Source of the DNA: Streptomyces aureocirculatus
Lineage (GTDB): Bacteria; Actinomycetota; Actinomycetes; Streptomycetales; Streptomycetaceae
NCBI RefSeq assembly: GCF_000720475.1
Contig: NZ_JOAP01000013.1
Coordinates: 61,775-125,774, forward strand
Direction of reading: 5' to 3'
DNA length: 64,000 nucleotides
Shown: positions 27,560 to 35,655 of the stretch, piece by piece
Layout of the letters: every line of letters starts with the position of its first letter
Numbering within the stretch: position 1 is the stretch's first letter
Translations under genes and position numbers: made by a program
Notes under the pieces: model-generated
Seen by the model: the letters and a program-made list of their open reading frames with translations, nothing else
What the model was told of the DNA's origin: nothing
The model's database searches: none

Positions 27560-28312
27560 TCAGTACGGGCCGTTGACGTTGTCGATCGAGCCGTAGCGGG
27601 CGGCCGCGTAATTGCAGGCGGCGGTGATGTTGGCGACCGGGTCGAAGCTGTCGAGCGACGTTCCGGGCAGGCGGTAGGTGGTGAAGGTGGGGCCGATGAC
27701 CTGCAGGAGTCCCTTGGACGGGGTTCCGGCGGCGGCGTTGGAGTCCCAGTTGTTGATGGCCAGCGGGTTGCCGGAGGACTCACGCATGATGTTGCGGTGG
27801 ATGCCCTCGTAGGAGCCGGGGATGCCGTGCTGGGCCATGATGTCGAGCGACTCCCTGATCCAGCCGTCGAGGTCGTTCGTGTAGGACTTCTTCGCCGGGG
27901 CGGCGGCGGGCTCGGCGAGCGCGGTGCTGCGCTCGGAGCGGTCCGCACGCTCGGCGGAGGCGGCCGGCTTCGCCTCGGGCCCGGCCGGGCCCTTCTTGCC
28001 GAGGGTGAGCTTGAGGCCGGGGTGGATCACCTTCGGGTCGTCGCCGAGGACGCCGCGGTTGTCCTGGTAGAGCTTCTTCCAGCCGCCGCTCAGGGAGTGC
28101 TCCCGGGCGATCTTGGAGAGGGTGTCGCCCGCGACGACGACGTAGGTCCCGGGGGCCGCGGCGGGCTTGGCGGCCGTGTGGGGCTCCGCCGCGGCGGCGG
28201 TGGTCGCGCCGAGCACCGGGAGAGCGAGCACGACTCCGCCCGTGCTTGCGGCGGCGATGCCCCGGGTGAACGGGCTGGACTTGGGACGGCGGTGCTTTCC
28301 CTTTGCGGGCAT
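27560..28312 (-). CDS. Secreted LysM lytic transglycosylase-like protein
   Basis: 250 residues. A signal sequence spans about 18-45 (GIAAASTGGVVLALPVLGAT). A LysM domain follows at about 55-100 (YVVVAGDTLSKIAREHSLSG, LYQDNRGVLGDDPKVIHPGL), then a linker, then a transglycosylase SLT-like domain: IHRNIMRESSGNPLAINNWD (catalytic Glu) and SKGLLQVIGPTFTTYRLPG. It should bind and cut peptidoglycan. ATG at 28312 follows GAGAGGAA. A c-di-AMP riboswitch controls it, as for other cell-wall hydrolases in Streptomyces. Confidence 0.93.
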   Translation of the reverse strand: MPAKGKHRRPKSSPFTRGIAAASTGGVVLALPVLGATTAAAAEPHTAAKPAAAPGTYVVVAGDTLSKIAREHSLSGGWKKLYQDNRGVLGDDPKVIHPGLKLTLGKKGPAGPEAKPAASAERADRSERSTALAEPAAAPAKKSYTNDLDGWIRESLDIMAQHGIPGSYEGIHRNIMRESSGNPLAINNWDSNAAAGTPSKGLLQVIGPTFTTYRLPGTSLDSFDPVANITAACNYAAARYGSIDNVNGPY

Positions 28313-28319
28313 GACGAAT

Positions 28320-28512
28320 TCCTCTCCGTCGCCTACGAGGTGAGCTGTCGGGTTCGGACGGGAGATGTCCGGTCGCTGCGCATGCGACTTCACCCCGAGC
28401 CGCTCCGGAATCCGGATCGGCGTCTTGCCTGGGTCCCCCGCTCCTGCCGTGCGTAAGTGAGTGGTCGGAAGAGTTTCCGGACAGCGGCAGGATTCGGCGT
28501 TCCATCCGGATT
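28320..28512 (-). promoter_or_regulatory. c-di-AMP (ydaO/yuaA) riboswitch
   Basis: The minus-strand leader contains the conserved blocks of the actinobacterial ydaO class: CGCTGTCCGGAAAC (about 28490), GGAGCGGGGGACCCAGG (about 28435), GCTCGGGGTGAAGTCGCATG (about 28390) and the closing CCCGACAGCTCACCTCGTAG (about 28340). It ends a few nucleotides before the ribosome site of the LysM protein. Binding of c-di-AMP normally turns such genes off. Confidence 0.9.
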
Positions 28513-28592
28513 GACGGTGACGTTAAGCGAGAAAGCCCCGGCGGAACAAGACCAGAATTGCGGAGAGGAATGCACGAGGTCCGTTCCTGGAG

Positions 28593-28620
28593 ATCATATT
28601 CCCCGGCCTTCTGTGATCAA
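28593..28620 (-). promoter_or_regulatory. Probable vegetative promoter for the riboswitch transcript
   Basis: TTGATC (28620-28615), 16-nt spacer, TATGAT (28598-28593) on the minus strand, about 75 nt upstream of the riboswitch start. The plus strand between here and 28900 shows no convincing gene. Confidence 0.55.
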
Positions 28621-28900
28621 TAAGCCCAATCTTCTTTGCCTGGAACGGAACTGCGCGCGATGCCCCAGCCGGGGCGTACCGCCATCGGTGTGACTCATTT
28701 CACGGAATGGGGTGCGGGCCGAGGTGTCGCTCGCCACATATCGCGGCATGTCATTTCGCTGCCTATCCCGCAATACGGGCGACGCTTTACGTATGTCATG
28801 AACGTCATGAAGGGATGGATTTTCGGTGCAAAGGTGGACATAGTGTCGGGCGATCCCCGGTCAGGCCCGCATTGTCAGTGGTGGCTGGAAGGCTGAGGGG

Positions 28901-29191
28901 ATGAACGGCGACGAGCAACTGCTGCGCGGCCGGGTGTACGGCCACGACCACGACGACCCCGGCCCGCTGGCAGACCAGACATATGCCGTGCTGACAGGCG
29001 GGCCGCTGGACGGACTGCTGCTGCGCATCACAGGCTGGCGGCCGGAGGACGTGGCCGAGGGCGTCGCCCTGCCCACCGAGCTCGGGAAGTTCCCCGGCGG
29101 CCGGTCGCTGTACGGACCACGGCCCGGCGAACCCCGCAGGCCGGGCCCGGGCGTGAGCTGCCGCTTCCACTACTCCGGCGACGTGCCCTGA
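28901..29191 (+). CDS. Small hypothetical protein
   Basis: 96 residues, acidic N-terminus then GPLDGLLLRITGWRPEDVAE and a basic Pro-rich end. ATG at 28901 is preceded by GGCTGAGGGG. Soluble, no signal peptide. Not recognised; it is the only gene between the transglycosylase and the biosynthetic operon. Confidence 0.6.
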   Translation: MNGDEQLLRGRVYGHDHDDPGPLADQTYAVLTGGPLDGLLLRITGWRPEDVAEGVALPTELGKFPGGRSLYGPRPGEPRRPGPGVSCRFHYSGDVP

Positions 29192-29232
29192 CCGCCGCCG
29201 CGTCGGCGTCGGGGGGCCGGGCGGACGAATCC

Positions 29233-29286
29233 GAGGAGGTCGAGGGACCCGAGGAGGCCGAGGAATCCGAGGAGGCCGAGGAATCC
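29233..29286. repeat. Threefold 18-bp repeat at the end of the biosynthetic operon
   Basis: GAGGAGGCCGAGGAATCC occurs twice exactly with one diverged copy before it, just after the FabG-like stop. Confidence 0.8.
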
Positions 29287-29291
29287 GGAAA

Positions 29292-30038
29292 TCAGAGTGA
29301 GAAGCCGCCGTCGATTCCCAGGACCTGACCCGTGATGTAGGCGGAACGGCGAGAAATGAGGAAGGACACCAACTCCGCTACCTCGTCCGGTGTTCCGGGT
29401 CGGCGAAGCGGGATCCTTCTGATCTGTTCCTTGCGCTTCTCTTCGCTGAGCTCATCGGTCATGTCCGTCGTTATCATGCCGGGCGCAACGCAGTTGACCC
29501 GTACTCCGAACCGGCCGAGTTCCTTCGCGACCGACTTCGTGAACCCGATGATCCCGGCCTTCGACGCCGCATAGTTCGACTGGCCGACGTTGCCGTAGAT
29601 GCCCGCCACCGAGGAAATGGTCACGATGGTTCCGCTGTCGTGCCGCATCAGGGATCGCGCCGCGGCACGGCAGATGTGATAGGTGCCGTCGAGATTCGTA
29701 CGGAGCACCGTGTCCCACTCGTCATCGGCCATCCCGGCGAGGGGCCGGTCCCGTACGACACCGGCGTTCGCCACCACCGCACCGATCGGGCCGAGTTCGG
29801 CCTCGGTCTCGGACACGAGTTCCTCGGCCTGGCCCGCGACCGAGACGTCGGTCTTGCGGGCGAGCACCCGCGCGCCGGCGCGGCGAGCTTCGGCCGCGAC
29901 CGCCTCGGCCCGCTCCGGCCTGGAGAGGTAGCAGAACGCCACGTCGAAACCGTCGGCCGCCAGGCGGAGCACCGCGGCCCGGCCGATGCCGCGCGAGCCG
30001 CCGGTCACCACCGCGACCGGCCTGTCCCCGTCGGTCAT
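29292..30038 (-). CDS. fabG: 3-oxoacyl-ACP reductase, FabG-like
   Basis: 248 residues of classical SDR type: AVVTGGSRGIGRAAVL (NADPH binding), VANAGVV, TIVTISSVAGIYGNVGQSNY with catalytic Ser, and YAASKAG (Tyr-x3-Lys). Reduces beta-ketoacyl-ACP to beta-hydroxyacyl-ACP. Its ATG overlaps the stop of the ACP gene (ATGA), so the two are translationally coupled. Last gene of the operon; supplies the ketoreduction for the type II PKS encoded upstream. Confidence 0.93.
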   Translation of the reverse strand: MTDGDRPVAVVTGGSRGIGRAAVLRLAADGFDVAFCYLSRPERAEAVAAEARRAGARVLARKTDVSVAGQAEELVSETEAELGPIGAVVANAGVVRDRPLAGMADDEWDTVLRTNLDGTYHICRAAARSLMRHDSGTIVTISSVAGIYGNVGQSNYAASKAGIIGFTKSVAKELGRFGVRVNCVAPGMITTDMTDELSEEKRKEQIRRIPLRRPGTPDEVAELVSFLISRRSAYITGQVLGIDGGFSL

Positions 30039-30298
30039 CGGGCTGTCTCGAGCTTGGCGGAGACGAGTTGATGGATGGTCGCCAGGGTGGTCAGCGACTT
30101 GATCTCTTCCTCGTCGATTTTGATGCGGTACTTCTTTTCGAGTTGTACGGCGACTTCCATGGCGGTGAGCGAGTCCACGGCGAGGTCGGTTCTGAGGTTG
30201 GCTTCGTCGGTGACTTCCTCGGTGGGGAGTTCGAGCTCTTCGGCTATCAGTGCGCGCAGGTCTTCGCGGTTGACGCCTGCTGTCGGGTTGTCTGACAC
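30035..30298 (-). CDS. Acyl carrier protein (ACP1)
   Basis: 87 residues. The 4'-phosphopantetheine serine is in TDLAVDSLTAMEVAVQLEKK. The sequence is acidic and helical as usual for type II ACPs, with KIDEEEIKSLTTLATIHQLV as the third-helix region. Carries the growing chain for the operon's ketosynthases. A 63-nt gap separates it from the enoyl-reductase gene, the only sizeable gap in the lower operon. Confidence 0.93.
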   Translation of the reverse strand: MSDNPTAGVNREDLRALIAEELELPTEEVTDEANLRTDLAVDSLTAMEVAVQLEKKYRIKIDEEEIKSLTTLATIHQLVSAKLETAR

Positions 30299-30361
30299 GG
30301 TGCCGCCCTCCTTCGATCCGGCTCTGGTGATCTCGCTCTTGGCGTTCGGCCTCGGTTCGCC

Positions 30362-31171
30362 TCAGACGACGAGTGCTTCTCCGCCGTCGACTCCGATGAC
30401 GTTTCCGGTGAGCCAGGACGAGTCCGAGACGGACAAGGCGACGATCGCCTCGGCCACGTCTTCGGCACGCGTCAGCCGACCGCCCGGATTGATGCCCTGG
30501 CAGTGGGCGATGAGCTTCTCGTTGCCCGGGATCTTCGCCAGCGCCGGGGTGATGGTGGTGCCCGCCCGGATCGCGTTCACCGCCACGCCCCTGGGGGCGA
30601 GTTCCACCGCCAGGTTGCGGACATGGGACTCCAGCGTCGCCTTCGCCGCCGAGACGGGCGCGTAACCGGACAGCACCCGGGTCCCGCCCGCGCTGGTCAT
30701 CGCGAAGACCTTCGCCCCTCGCGGCAGCAGCGCCTCCTTCACCAGGTCCTGGATCCAGTACACGAGACTGTGCCCCATGACGTCGACCGTCATCGTGAGC
30801 TGCTGCCGCGTGACCTCCGGCGCCTCTTCCTCCTGGCCGTCCTGCGCGGGGAGGAGGGAGGTGAGCGTCCCGTAGGCGACCGAGTGCAGGACGACCCGTG
30901 GCCCGACACCGGAGGTGAGGTCCCGGATGACGGGGACGAGCTCCGCGCGAGCCCTGGGTGCCGCGATGTTGCGGTTGAAGAAGTGTGCCTCGACGCCGAG
31001 CCCACCCAGAGTCTTGGCGTACTGCTCCGCTCGCTGCTGCCCCTCGGCAAGATCGAAGTGCACACCGATGACGTTGCAGCCCGCTTCGGCAAGGGCTCGT
31101 GCGGTCTCCTTGCCCATGCCGCTGGAGACACCGAAGATCAGAGCCCAGGAACCTTCGAGGGGAACGAACAT
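30362..31171 (-). CDS. Enoyl-ACP-reductase-type SDR (FabI/FabL-like)
   Basis: 269 residues. ALIFGVSSGMGKETARALAE binds NAD(P). The catalytic pair is YAPVSAAK, Tyr-x6-Lys spacing as in FabI/FabL enoyl reductases rather than the Tyr-x3-Lys of FabG. SSWLTGNVIGVDGGEALVV closes the fold. Likely reduces enoyl-ACP, which would make the polyketide chain partly or fully saturated. No dehydratase gene is visible to supply the enoyl substrate, so a host FabZ-like enzyme or a different role is possible. TGATG overlap with the preceding gene. Confidence 0.82.
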   Translation of the reverse strand: MFVPLEGSWALIFGVSSGMGKETARALAEAGCNVIGVHFDLAEGQQRAEQYAKTLGGLGVEAHFFNRNIAAPRARAELVPVIRDLTSGVGPRVVLHSVAYGTLTSLLPAQDGQEEEAPEVTRQQLTMTVDVMGHSLVYWIQDLVKEALLPRGAKVFAMTSAGGTRVLSGYAPVSAAKATLESHVRNLAVELAPRGVAVNAIRAGTTITPALAKIPGNEKLIAHCQGINPGGRLTRAEDVAEAIVALSVSDSSWLTGNVIGVDGGEALVV

Positions 31172-32262
31172 CACTTTCCTCCCTCGGCGGCCACCCGGGG
31201 TGCGCACGGTTCGAGTGAACTCCCGCCTCGTGGCGTGACCGTCAGCTCGGCGTAGGCGAGCGTGCCCTGGGCGGAGGCCGCAAGCACCGCGCGCCGGGTG
31301 GGGGCCGTGTGCTCCTGCGCGAACAGGCCCACGACGCGCTGCAACGGCGTGAGGCAGCCGGCCTGCGCCGGTGCCGGGACGATGACGACTTCGCACGTGC
31401 CGGTCAGGCGGTCGAGCCACCGGGCGGCAGCCGTTCCCACCGCGGAGTCGTCAAGGACCGCGTCGATCCGGCCCGGTGGGTCGTCGCCGACCAGCGGACC
31501 GAGGACAGCGGGGGCGTCGCGCGCCGCCACCCCGGGGGCCAGGAAGGCGCCGCGTGCCCGGCACGTTCCGTAGCGCGCGCATCCCCCTACGGCGGGCTCG
31601 CAGTGCAGCACGGCGGCGCCAACCTCCGTTCCAGGGGCGGACGACAGCGACGACCCAAGGGCGGACGAGCACAACGGCGATCCAACGGCGGACGACTGCG
31701 GCGACGATCCAAGGGCGGGCGCCCGCGACTGCGAAGGCGAGAGGGCTTCCTCGACCGCGCCCACCAGGACCGCCCGGGCCCGGGCCGCCGCGACGGCGCG
31801 GGCCGCGATCTGCAGCGCCTCAAGACCGGCGGTGACCGGGGAATTGACGGTGAGGTTGAAGCCGGTGATGTCGTGTTCCATCGAGAGCCGGCTGGCGAAC
31901 GAACTCATGGCGATGAAAGGGCTGCTCGACGGCGACATCTCCGCGGCACCTTCCCGCATGATCGTGCGGTCCATCGCCTCCAGCAGAGCGGCGCCGGTGT
32001 TGTTGATGGCCACCGCCGCGCCCCGGTGGTCGCGCTCGGTCTGCGTAAGCCGGTCCCCGGCGTCGCCGACCGCCAGCCTCGACGCGGCCAGGAGGTATTT
32101 GCACGCGTCGGGCAGCCGCCGGTAGCCGCGCCCGGGCAGGGCGACTTGAGCCCTGAACCAGCCGGGAGCCGCCGCCCCGGCGGGTGCCAGCGCGTCCGCG
32201 GGACCGGAGATGCCCGGCCCCACCACGCCCATGCCGACGACGGCCAGTTCACCGGTGCTCAC
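31171..32262 (-). CDS. Degenerate ketosynthase partner, CLF-like (KS4)
   Basis: 363 residues, thiolase fold recognisable from LAVVGMGVVGPGISGPADAL and FIAMSSFASRLSMEHDITGF. The nucleophile-elbow position reads FNLTVNSPVTAGLEALQI, without the catalytic Cys, and neither the HGTGT nor the GH(S/T)xGAAG histidine motif is present. A Ser-rich insertion (around residues 178-205) is coded by imperfect 27-bp repeats at about 31635-31720. It follows an intact ketosynthase with a GTGA overlap, so it is probably the chain-length-factor-like half of that heterodimer. GTG at 32262 is the start. Confidence 0.78.
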   Translation of the reverse strand: MSTGELAVVGMGVVGPGISGPADALAPAGAAAPGWFRAQVALPGRGYRRLPDACKYLLAASRLAVGDAGDRLTQTERDHRGAAVAINNTGAALLEAMDRTIMREGAAEMSPSSSPFIAMSSFASRLSMEHDITGFNLTVNSPVTAGLEALQIAARAVAAARARAVLVGAVEEALSPSQSRAPALGSSPQSSAVGSPLCSSALGSSLSSAPGTEVGAAVLHCEPAVGGCARYGTCRARGAFLAPGVAARDAPAVLGPLVGDDPPGRIDAVLDDSAVGTAAARWLDRLTGTCEVVIVPAPAQAGCLTPLQRVVGLFAQEHTAPTRRAVLAASAQGTLAYAELTVTPRGGSSLEPCAPRVAAEGGK

Positions 32263-33494
32263 TGTGACCACCGCGATGCCTCCCCGCTGACGTCCTTGCC
32301 GATGCCCATACCGATGCCCTTGACGACGAGAGACGTGTTGTTGCCGCCGAACGCGTAGGTATTGACCAGGACGGCGGGTGCGGCCAACGGCACGGGACGC
32401 TCCTGCGGGAGCCACACATCGCACTCCGGGTCCTGGTCGACCGGGGTGTTCGCCGGGCTCTGCCGGTGACGCAGCATGAGGGTCGCCGTGAGGCAGGCGA
32501 AGGCGCCTGCCGCACCGGTCGTGTGACCGATCATCGCCTTGAGCGAAAAGAGCGGCAGTTCAGGCATCCGTGACCCGAACACCCTGTGCAGGGCCTGGCT
32601 CTCCACCACGTCGTTGAGCGGCGTCCCCGTCCCATGGGGGATGACGCAGCCCACATCGGCGCTGCTCAGCTTCGCGTCGGCCAGCGCGTCGGACATCGCC
32701 CGGACGATCTGGTCCCCCGAGGGGTCGGGGGCGGTGGCATGGTGGGCGTCACAGCTCCAGGCCGCACCGGCCAGCTCGGCGTACGGCTCGACTCCACGCC
32801 GTCGGGCGTGATCGGCCGCTTCGAGCACGATCATGGCCGAGCCGTCGCCGAACATCGTTCCCGCCCGGTTCCGGTCGAACGGCCGGCAGCGCACCGGATC
32901 CGCGGCCCCCAGCCGGTTGAAAGCCCCCATCCCGGCCCGCGTGGCGCCCTCGGCCCCGCCGACCAGGACCGTGCTCGCCTCACCCGCACGGATCATGTCA
33001 AGCCCGATCGTGAGCGCGTACCCGCTGGCTGAGCAGGCGTTTCCCACACTTGTCTGCGCCGCACGCGAGCCGATCGCCGCTCCCACGACAGCGGCCGCGG
33101 GCGTCAGCGTCGTCCATGTCGTCCGTCCCGCGCTGCGCTGGAGCTCCTGCATGTCCGAGTTGCCCAGCTCGACGCCGAGCACCACGGGAACGGTCACGCG
33201 TGCCCCGTCCTCCACTTTGGCGTCGGTGAGCGCCTGTTCGGCCGCGGCGACTGCCAGGCGTGGGCTGCTGCCGAGCTCCACCCCGGCGTGGCAGGACGGT
33301 TCGGCGGGCACCTGCGCCCGGTCGACCAGATACATCTTCTTCGTCCGCATGTTGAGGTGGGGCAGCGGAATCGCCTCCGGCTCTCCGCCGCCCGCGAGCA
33401 GGCCGCCCCAGTACGCGCCGACCCCGGTGCCCAGGCAGCAGATCGCACCCAGGCCGGTGATCACAACACGCGGGACGCTGTCGAACGTGTTCAT
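32259..33494 (-). CDS. Beta-ketoacyl synthase, catalytically complete (KS3)
   Basis: 411 residues. Active-site Cys about residue 154 in TSVGNACSASGYALTIGL, His about 287 in CVIPHGTGTPLND, His about 324 in SLKAMIGHTTGAAGAFACL, and the closing NTYAFGGNNTSLVV. Typical FabF/type II PKS KS. ATG at 33494 has GGGAGG upstream and overlaps the previous stop. Condenses malonyl-ACP with the acyl chain; pairs with the degenerate partner immediately downstream. Confidence 0.93.
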   Translation of the reverse strand: MNTFDSVPRVVITGLGAICCLGTGVGAYWGGLLAGGGEPEAIPLPHLNMRTKKMYLVDRAQVPAEPSCHAGVELGSSPRLAVAAAEQALTDAKVEDGARVTVPVVLGVELGNSDMQELQRSAGRTTWTTLTPAAAVVGAAIGSRAAQTSVGNACSASGYALTIGLDMIRAGEASTVLVGGAEGATRAGMGAFNRLGAADPVRCRPFDRNRAGTMFGDGSAMIVLEAADHARRRGVEPYAELAGAAWSCDAHHATAPDPSGDQIVRAMSDALADAKLSSADVGCVIPHGTGTPLNDVVESQALHRVFGSRMPELPLFSLKAMIGHTTGAAGAFACLTATLMLRHRQSPANTPVDQDPECDVWLPQERPVPLAAPAVLVNTYAFGGNNTSLVVKGIGMGIGKDVSGEASRWSQ

Positions 33495-34519
33495 GTGTCC
33501 CTCCCGCGAGGGGGCGGCGTGTGCAGGGGGCCGCGAGGGGGTGTGCGTACGGGCACCTGAGACGGTGTGTGCACGGGCACCTGAGACGGTGTGTGCACGG
33601 GCACCTGAGGGGATGTGTGCACGGGTTCCCGAGGGGGCGTGAGTACCAGTGCCGAGACCGACGTCCCGTCGCTCTCCCCAGCCCCGGCGCCCGCGACGGC
33701 GAGCACCGGCCTTGCCGACTGCCTCGCCACCGCCTCGCCCTCCAGTTGCTCCACGGCCATCGCGCACTGCACCACCCCCAGGGCGCCCGAGCACCGCCCG
33801 AACCGTGCGGTCGGATCGGCGTCCAGGCGCCGGATCGCCGTGGCGCCCGCTGCCCGGACGGCGGACTGTTCGTCGGCCGCCCTGCCGTATCCGGCGATCT
33901 CCGCGCGAATCCGCGCGCCACGGCTCACGGCGTGCCGCACGGGCTCGATCACCAGGCCCACGGCCCCGTCGATCCATCGGGTACCTGCGCTCTCCCTGTG
34001 CAGCCTGGCCACCGGCGGAGTGTCCGGTTCGACGCCTATCACCAGCGCCGCCGTGGCCCGGCCCGCCGCGATCAGGTTCCGTGCCGCGGCCACGGCGTCG
34101 AGCCCGCCCGAAGCGCCGTTGCACAGCGTCAGACTGGGGCCGCGGATGCCGTGGTCGAGGGCGATCCAGGCCGCTGATACGGCGCTCGACAGGTGCGGTA
34201 CGCGCATCGGGCTGACGTCCCTGCTACAGCCGGTGGCGATCGTCGTGACGGAGTCGCACACCGCGTCCAGATTGCCGAAGTTGCTGGAGACGACCACCGC
34301 CGCACCGTCCAGCTCCGGCGCGCCGAGGAGCCCGGCGTCGTCGAGCGTCCGCCGGGCCACCTGCACCGCGAACCGCGACGACCGGTCCTTGTGCCGCATG
34401 CCACGTACGGCAAGGGCGGTCACCGGGTCGAAATCGGGTCCCGCCACCGCCAGGCCCACACCGGTGATCGCGGTCCGCACGGCAGCCGGAGCACTCACCG
34501 CGTCGCCCCTCGCACTCAC
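33491..34519 (-). CDS. Degenerate ketosynthase partner, CLF-like (KS2)
   Basis: 342 residues with a thiolase fold but no catalytic residues: the elbow reads GPSLTLCNGASGGLDAVAAA, with Ala where the nucleophile should be, and the histidine motifs are absent (FGRCSGALGVVQCAMAVEQL replaces IGHxxGAAG). The last 50 residues are an 8-residue repeat (PVHTPSQV) from a 24-bp tandem repeat, so the true domain is only about 295 residues. Start GTG at 34519 overlaps the preceding KS stop (GTGA). Probably the structural partner of KS1. Confidence 0.78.
   Translation of the reverse strand: MSARGDAVSAPAAVRTAITGVGLAVAGPDFDPVTALAVRGMRHKDRSSRFAVQVARRTLDDAGLLGAPELDGAAVVVSSNFGNLDAVCDSVTTIATGCSRDVSPMRVPHLSSAVSAAWIALDHGIRGPSLTLCNGASGGLDAVAAARNLIAAGRATAALVIGVEPDTPPVARLHRESAGTRWIDGAVGLVIEPVRHAVSRGARIRAEIAGYGRAADEQSAVRAAGATAIRRLDADPTARFGRCSGALGVVQCAMAVEQLEGEAVARQSARPVLAVAGAGAGESDGTSVSALVLTPPREPVHTSPQVPVHTPSQVPVHTPSQVPVRTPPRGPLHTPPPRGRDT
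33516..33635. repeat. Fivefold 24-bp tandem repeat inside the KS2 gene
   Basis: Units like GGTGTGTGCACGGGCACCTG plus 4 nt, in frame, encode the C-terminal PVHTPSQV repeats. They end just upstream of the next gene's ribosome site. Confidence 0.9.
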
Positions 34520-35655
34520 CGCGTCGCCCCTTCCGCGATGGCCACGGCGTTGATCCCGCCCATGCCGACGGCGTGCACCTGCGCGGTGCCGAACGGCCCC
34601 GCGGCGGGGCGGCCGGAGACGACGCGCAGCTCTTTCACTTCCTCGATCGGGTCGGTGAGATCGCTGACTCCCGGCAGGGCACCAGACCGGATCGACTCCA
34701 GTGCCACCACGAGGTTCAACAGCCCCGCCCCGCCTGAGATATGCCCCATGCCGCCCTTGATCGCGGTGACGAGGGGGCCGGGGTCGGCGGCTTTGAACAC
34801 GGCCTTCAGCGCGACCGCTTCGGCCAGATCGCTCTGCGCCGTACCGCTGCCGTGCACGATGACCAGGTCGATGTCATCGGGAACGACCGCTGCGCGCGCG
34901 TGCGCGTCCTCGATCGCCCGGACGATCCCCGCGGAATCGGGCGCTGTCGGATGGGACGCATCACAGTTCATGCTCACGCCTCGGACCAAGCCGTGGACCC
35001 GGCCGGGGTACGTACCGGCGCGCCGCAGCACCACCGCCACCGCGCCCTCTCCCATGATCATGCCCCGGCGGGACCTGTCGAAGGCGCGGACGGTGTCCGG
35101 CGGCGGGAACTGGATCCGGTCGAACCCGCCGAAGGAGCTCTCGGGGATCGCGTCGGTGCCCGCCACCACCACGGTGTCCGCCTCGCCGAGGGCGATGAGG
35201 TCGGTGGCCATCCCAAGGCCGTACAGCGAGGCAGCACAGGCGCTCGCGACGGTGTGCACGTTGTGCAGGCCGAGGGCGGAGTGCAGGGCCGCGGTGAAGT
35301 GCAGGTCGGTGGGGGAGAGGGGGCCGTCGTGCTGCCACCACAGTTCTGTGGTCCGCATCTCCCGGTGCGTGGTCCCGACCAGGACCGGCAACCCGGGCTC
35401 CGGTTCCGGCAGGCCCGCGTCGGCCAGGGCCTCCCGGACCACGCGGACCAGCCAGCGGGTCGCCCGCAGCGGCTCGTCCACACCGGAACGCACCCGGTCC
35501 CGCACCTCGTACGCCGCCCCTGCGCGGTACTTGGACCCGTCGAACGCCGACAGCGGCGCCAGGCCGGAGCGGCCCGAACACAGGGCGCCATGGATACCGG
35601 CGACGGTGTCGCCCAGCGCGCACACCGCGCTCATTCCGGTGATCTCCCAGCTCAT
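34516..35655 (-). CDS. Beta-ketoacyl synthase, catalytically complete (KS1)
   Basis: 379 residues. Active Cys about residue 140 in VHTVASACAASLYGLGMATD, His about 268 in LVIVHGSGTAQSDLAEA, His about 305 in IKGGMGHISGGAGLLNLVVA. The start MSWEITGMSAVCALG is coupled to the upstream ligase by an ATGA overlap. Together with KS2 it forms the first KS/CLF-like pair of the operon. The two active KSs share few local motifs outside the catalytic ones, suggesting distinct chain substrates. Confidence 0.92.
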   Translation of the reverse strand: MSWEITGMSAVCALGDTVAGIHGALCSGRSGLAPLSAFDGSKYRAGAAYEVRDRVRSGVDEPLRATRWLVRVVREALADAGLPEPEPGLPVLVGTTHREMRTTELWWQHDGPLSPTDLHFTAALHSALGLHNVHTVASACAASLYGLGMATDLIALGEADTVVVAGTDAIPESSFGGFDRIQFPPPDTVRAFDRSRRGMIMGEGAVAVVLRRAGTYPGRVHGLVRGVSMNCDASHPTAPDSAGIVRAIEDAHARAAVVPDDIDLVIVHGSGTAQSDLAEAVALKAVFKAADPGPLVTAIKGGMGHISGGAGLLNLVVALESIRSGALPGVSDLTDPIEEVKELRVVSGRPAAGPFGTAQVHAVGMGGINAVAIAEGATR

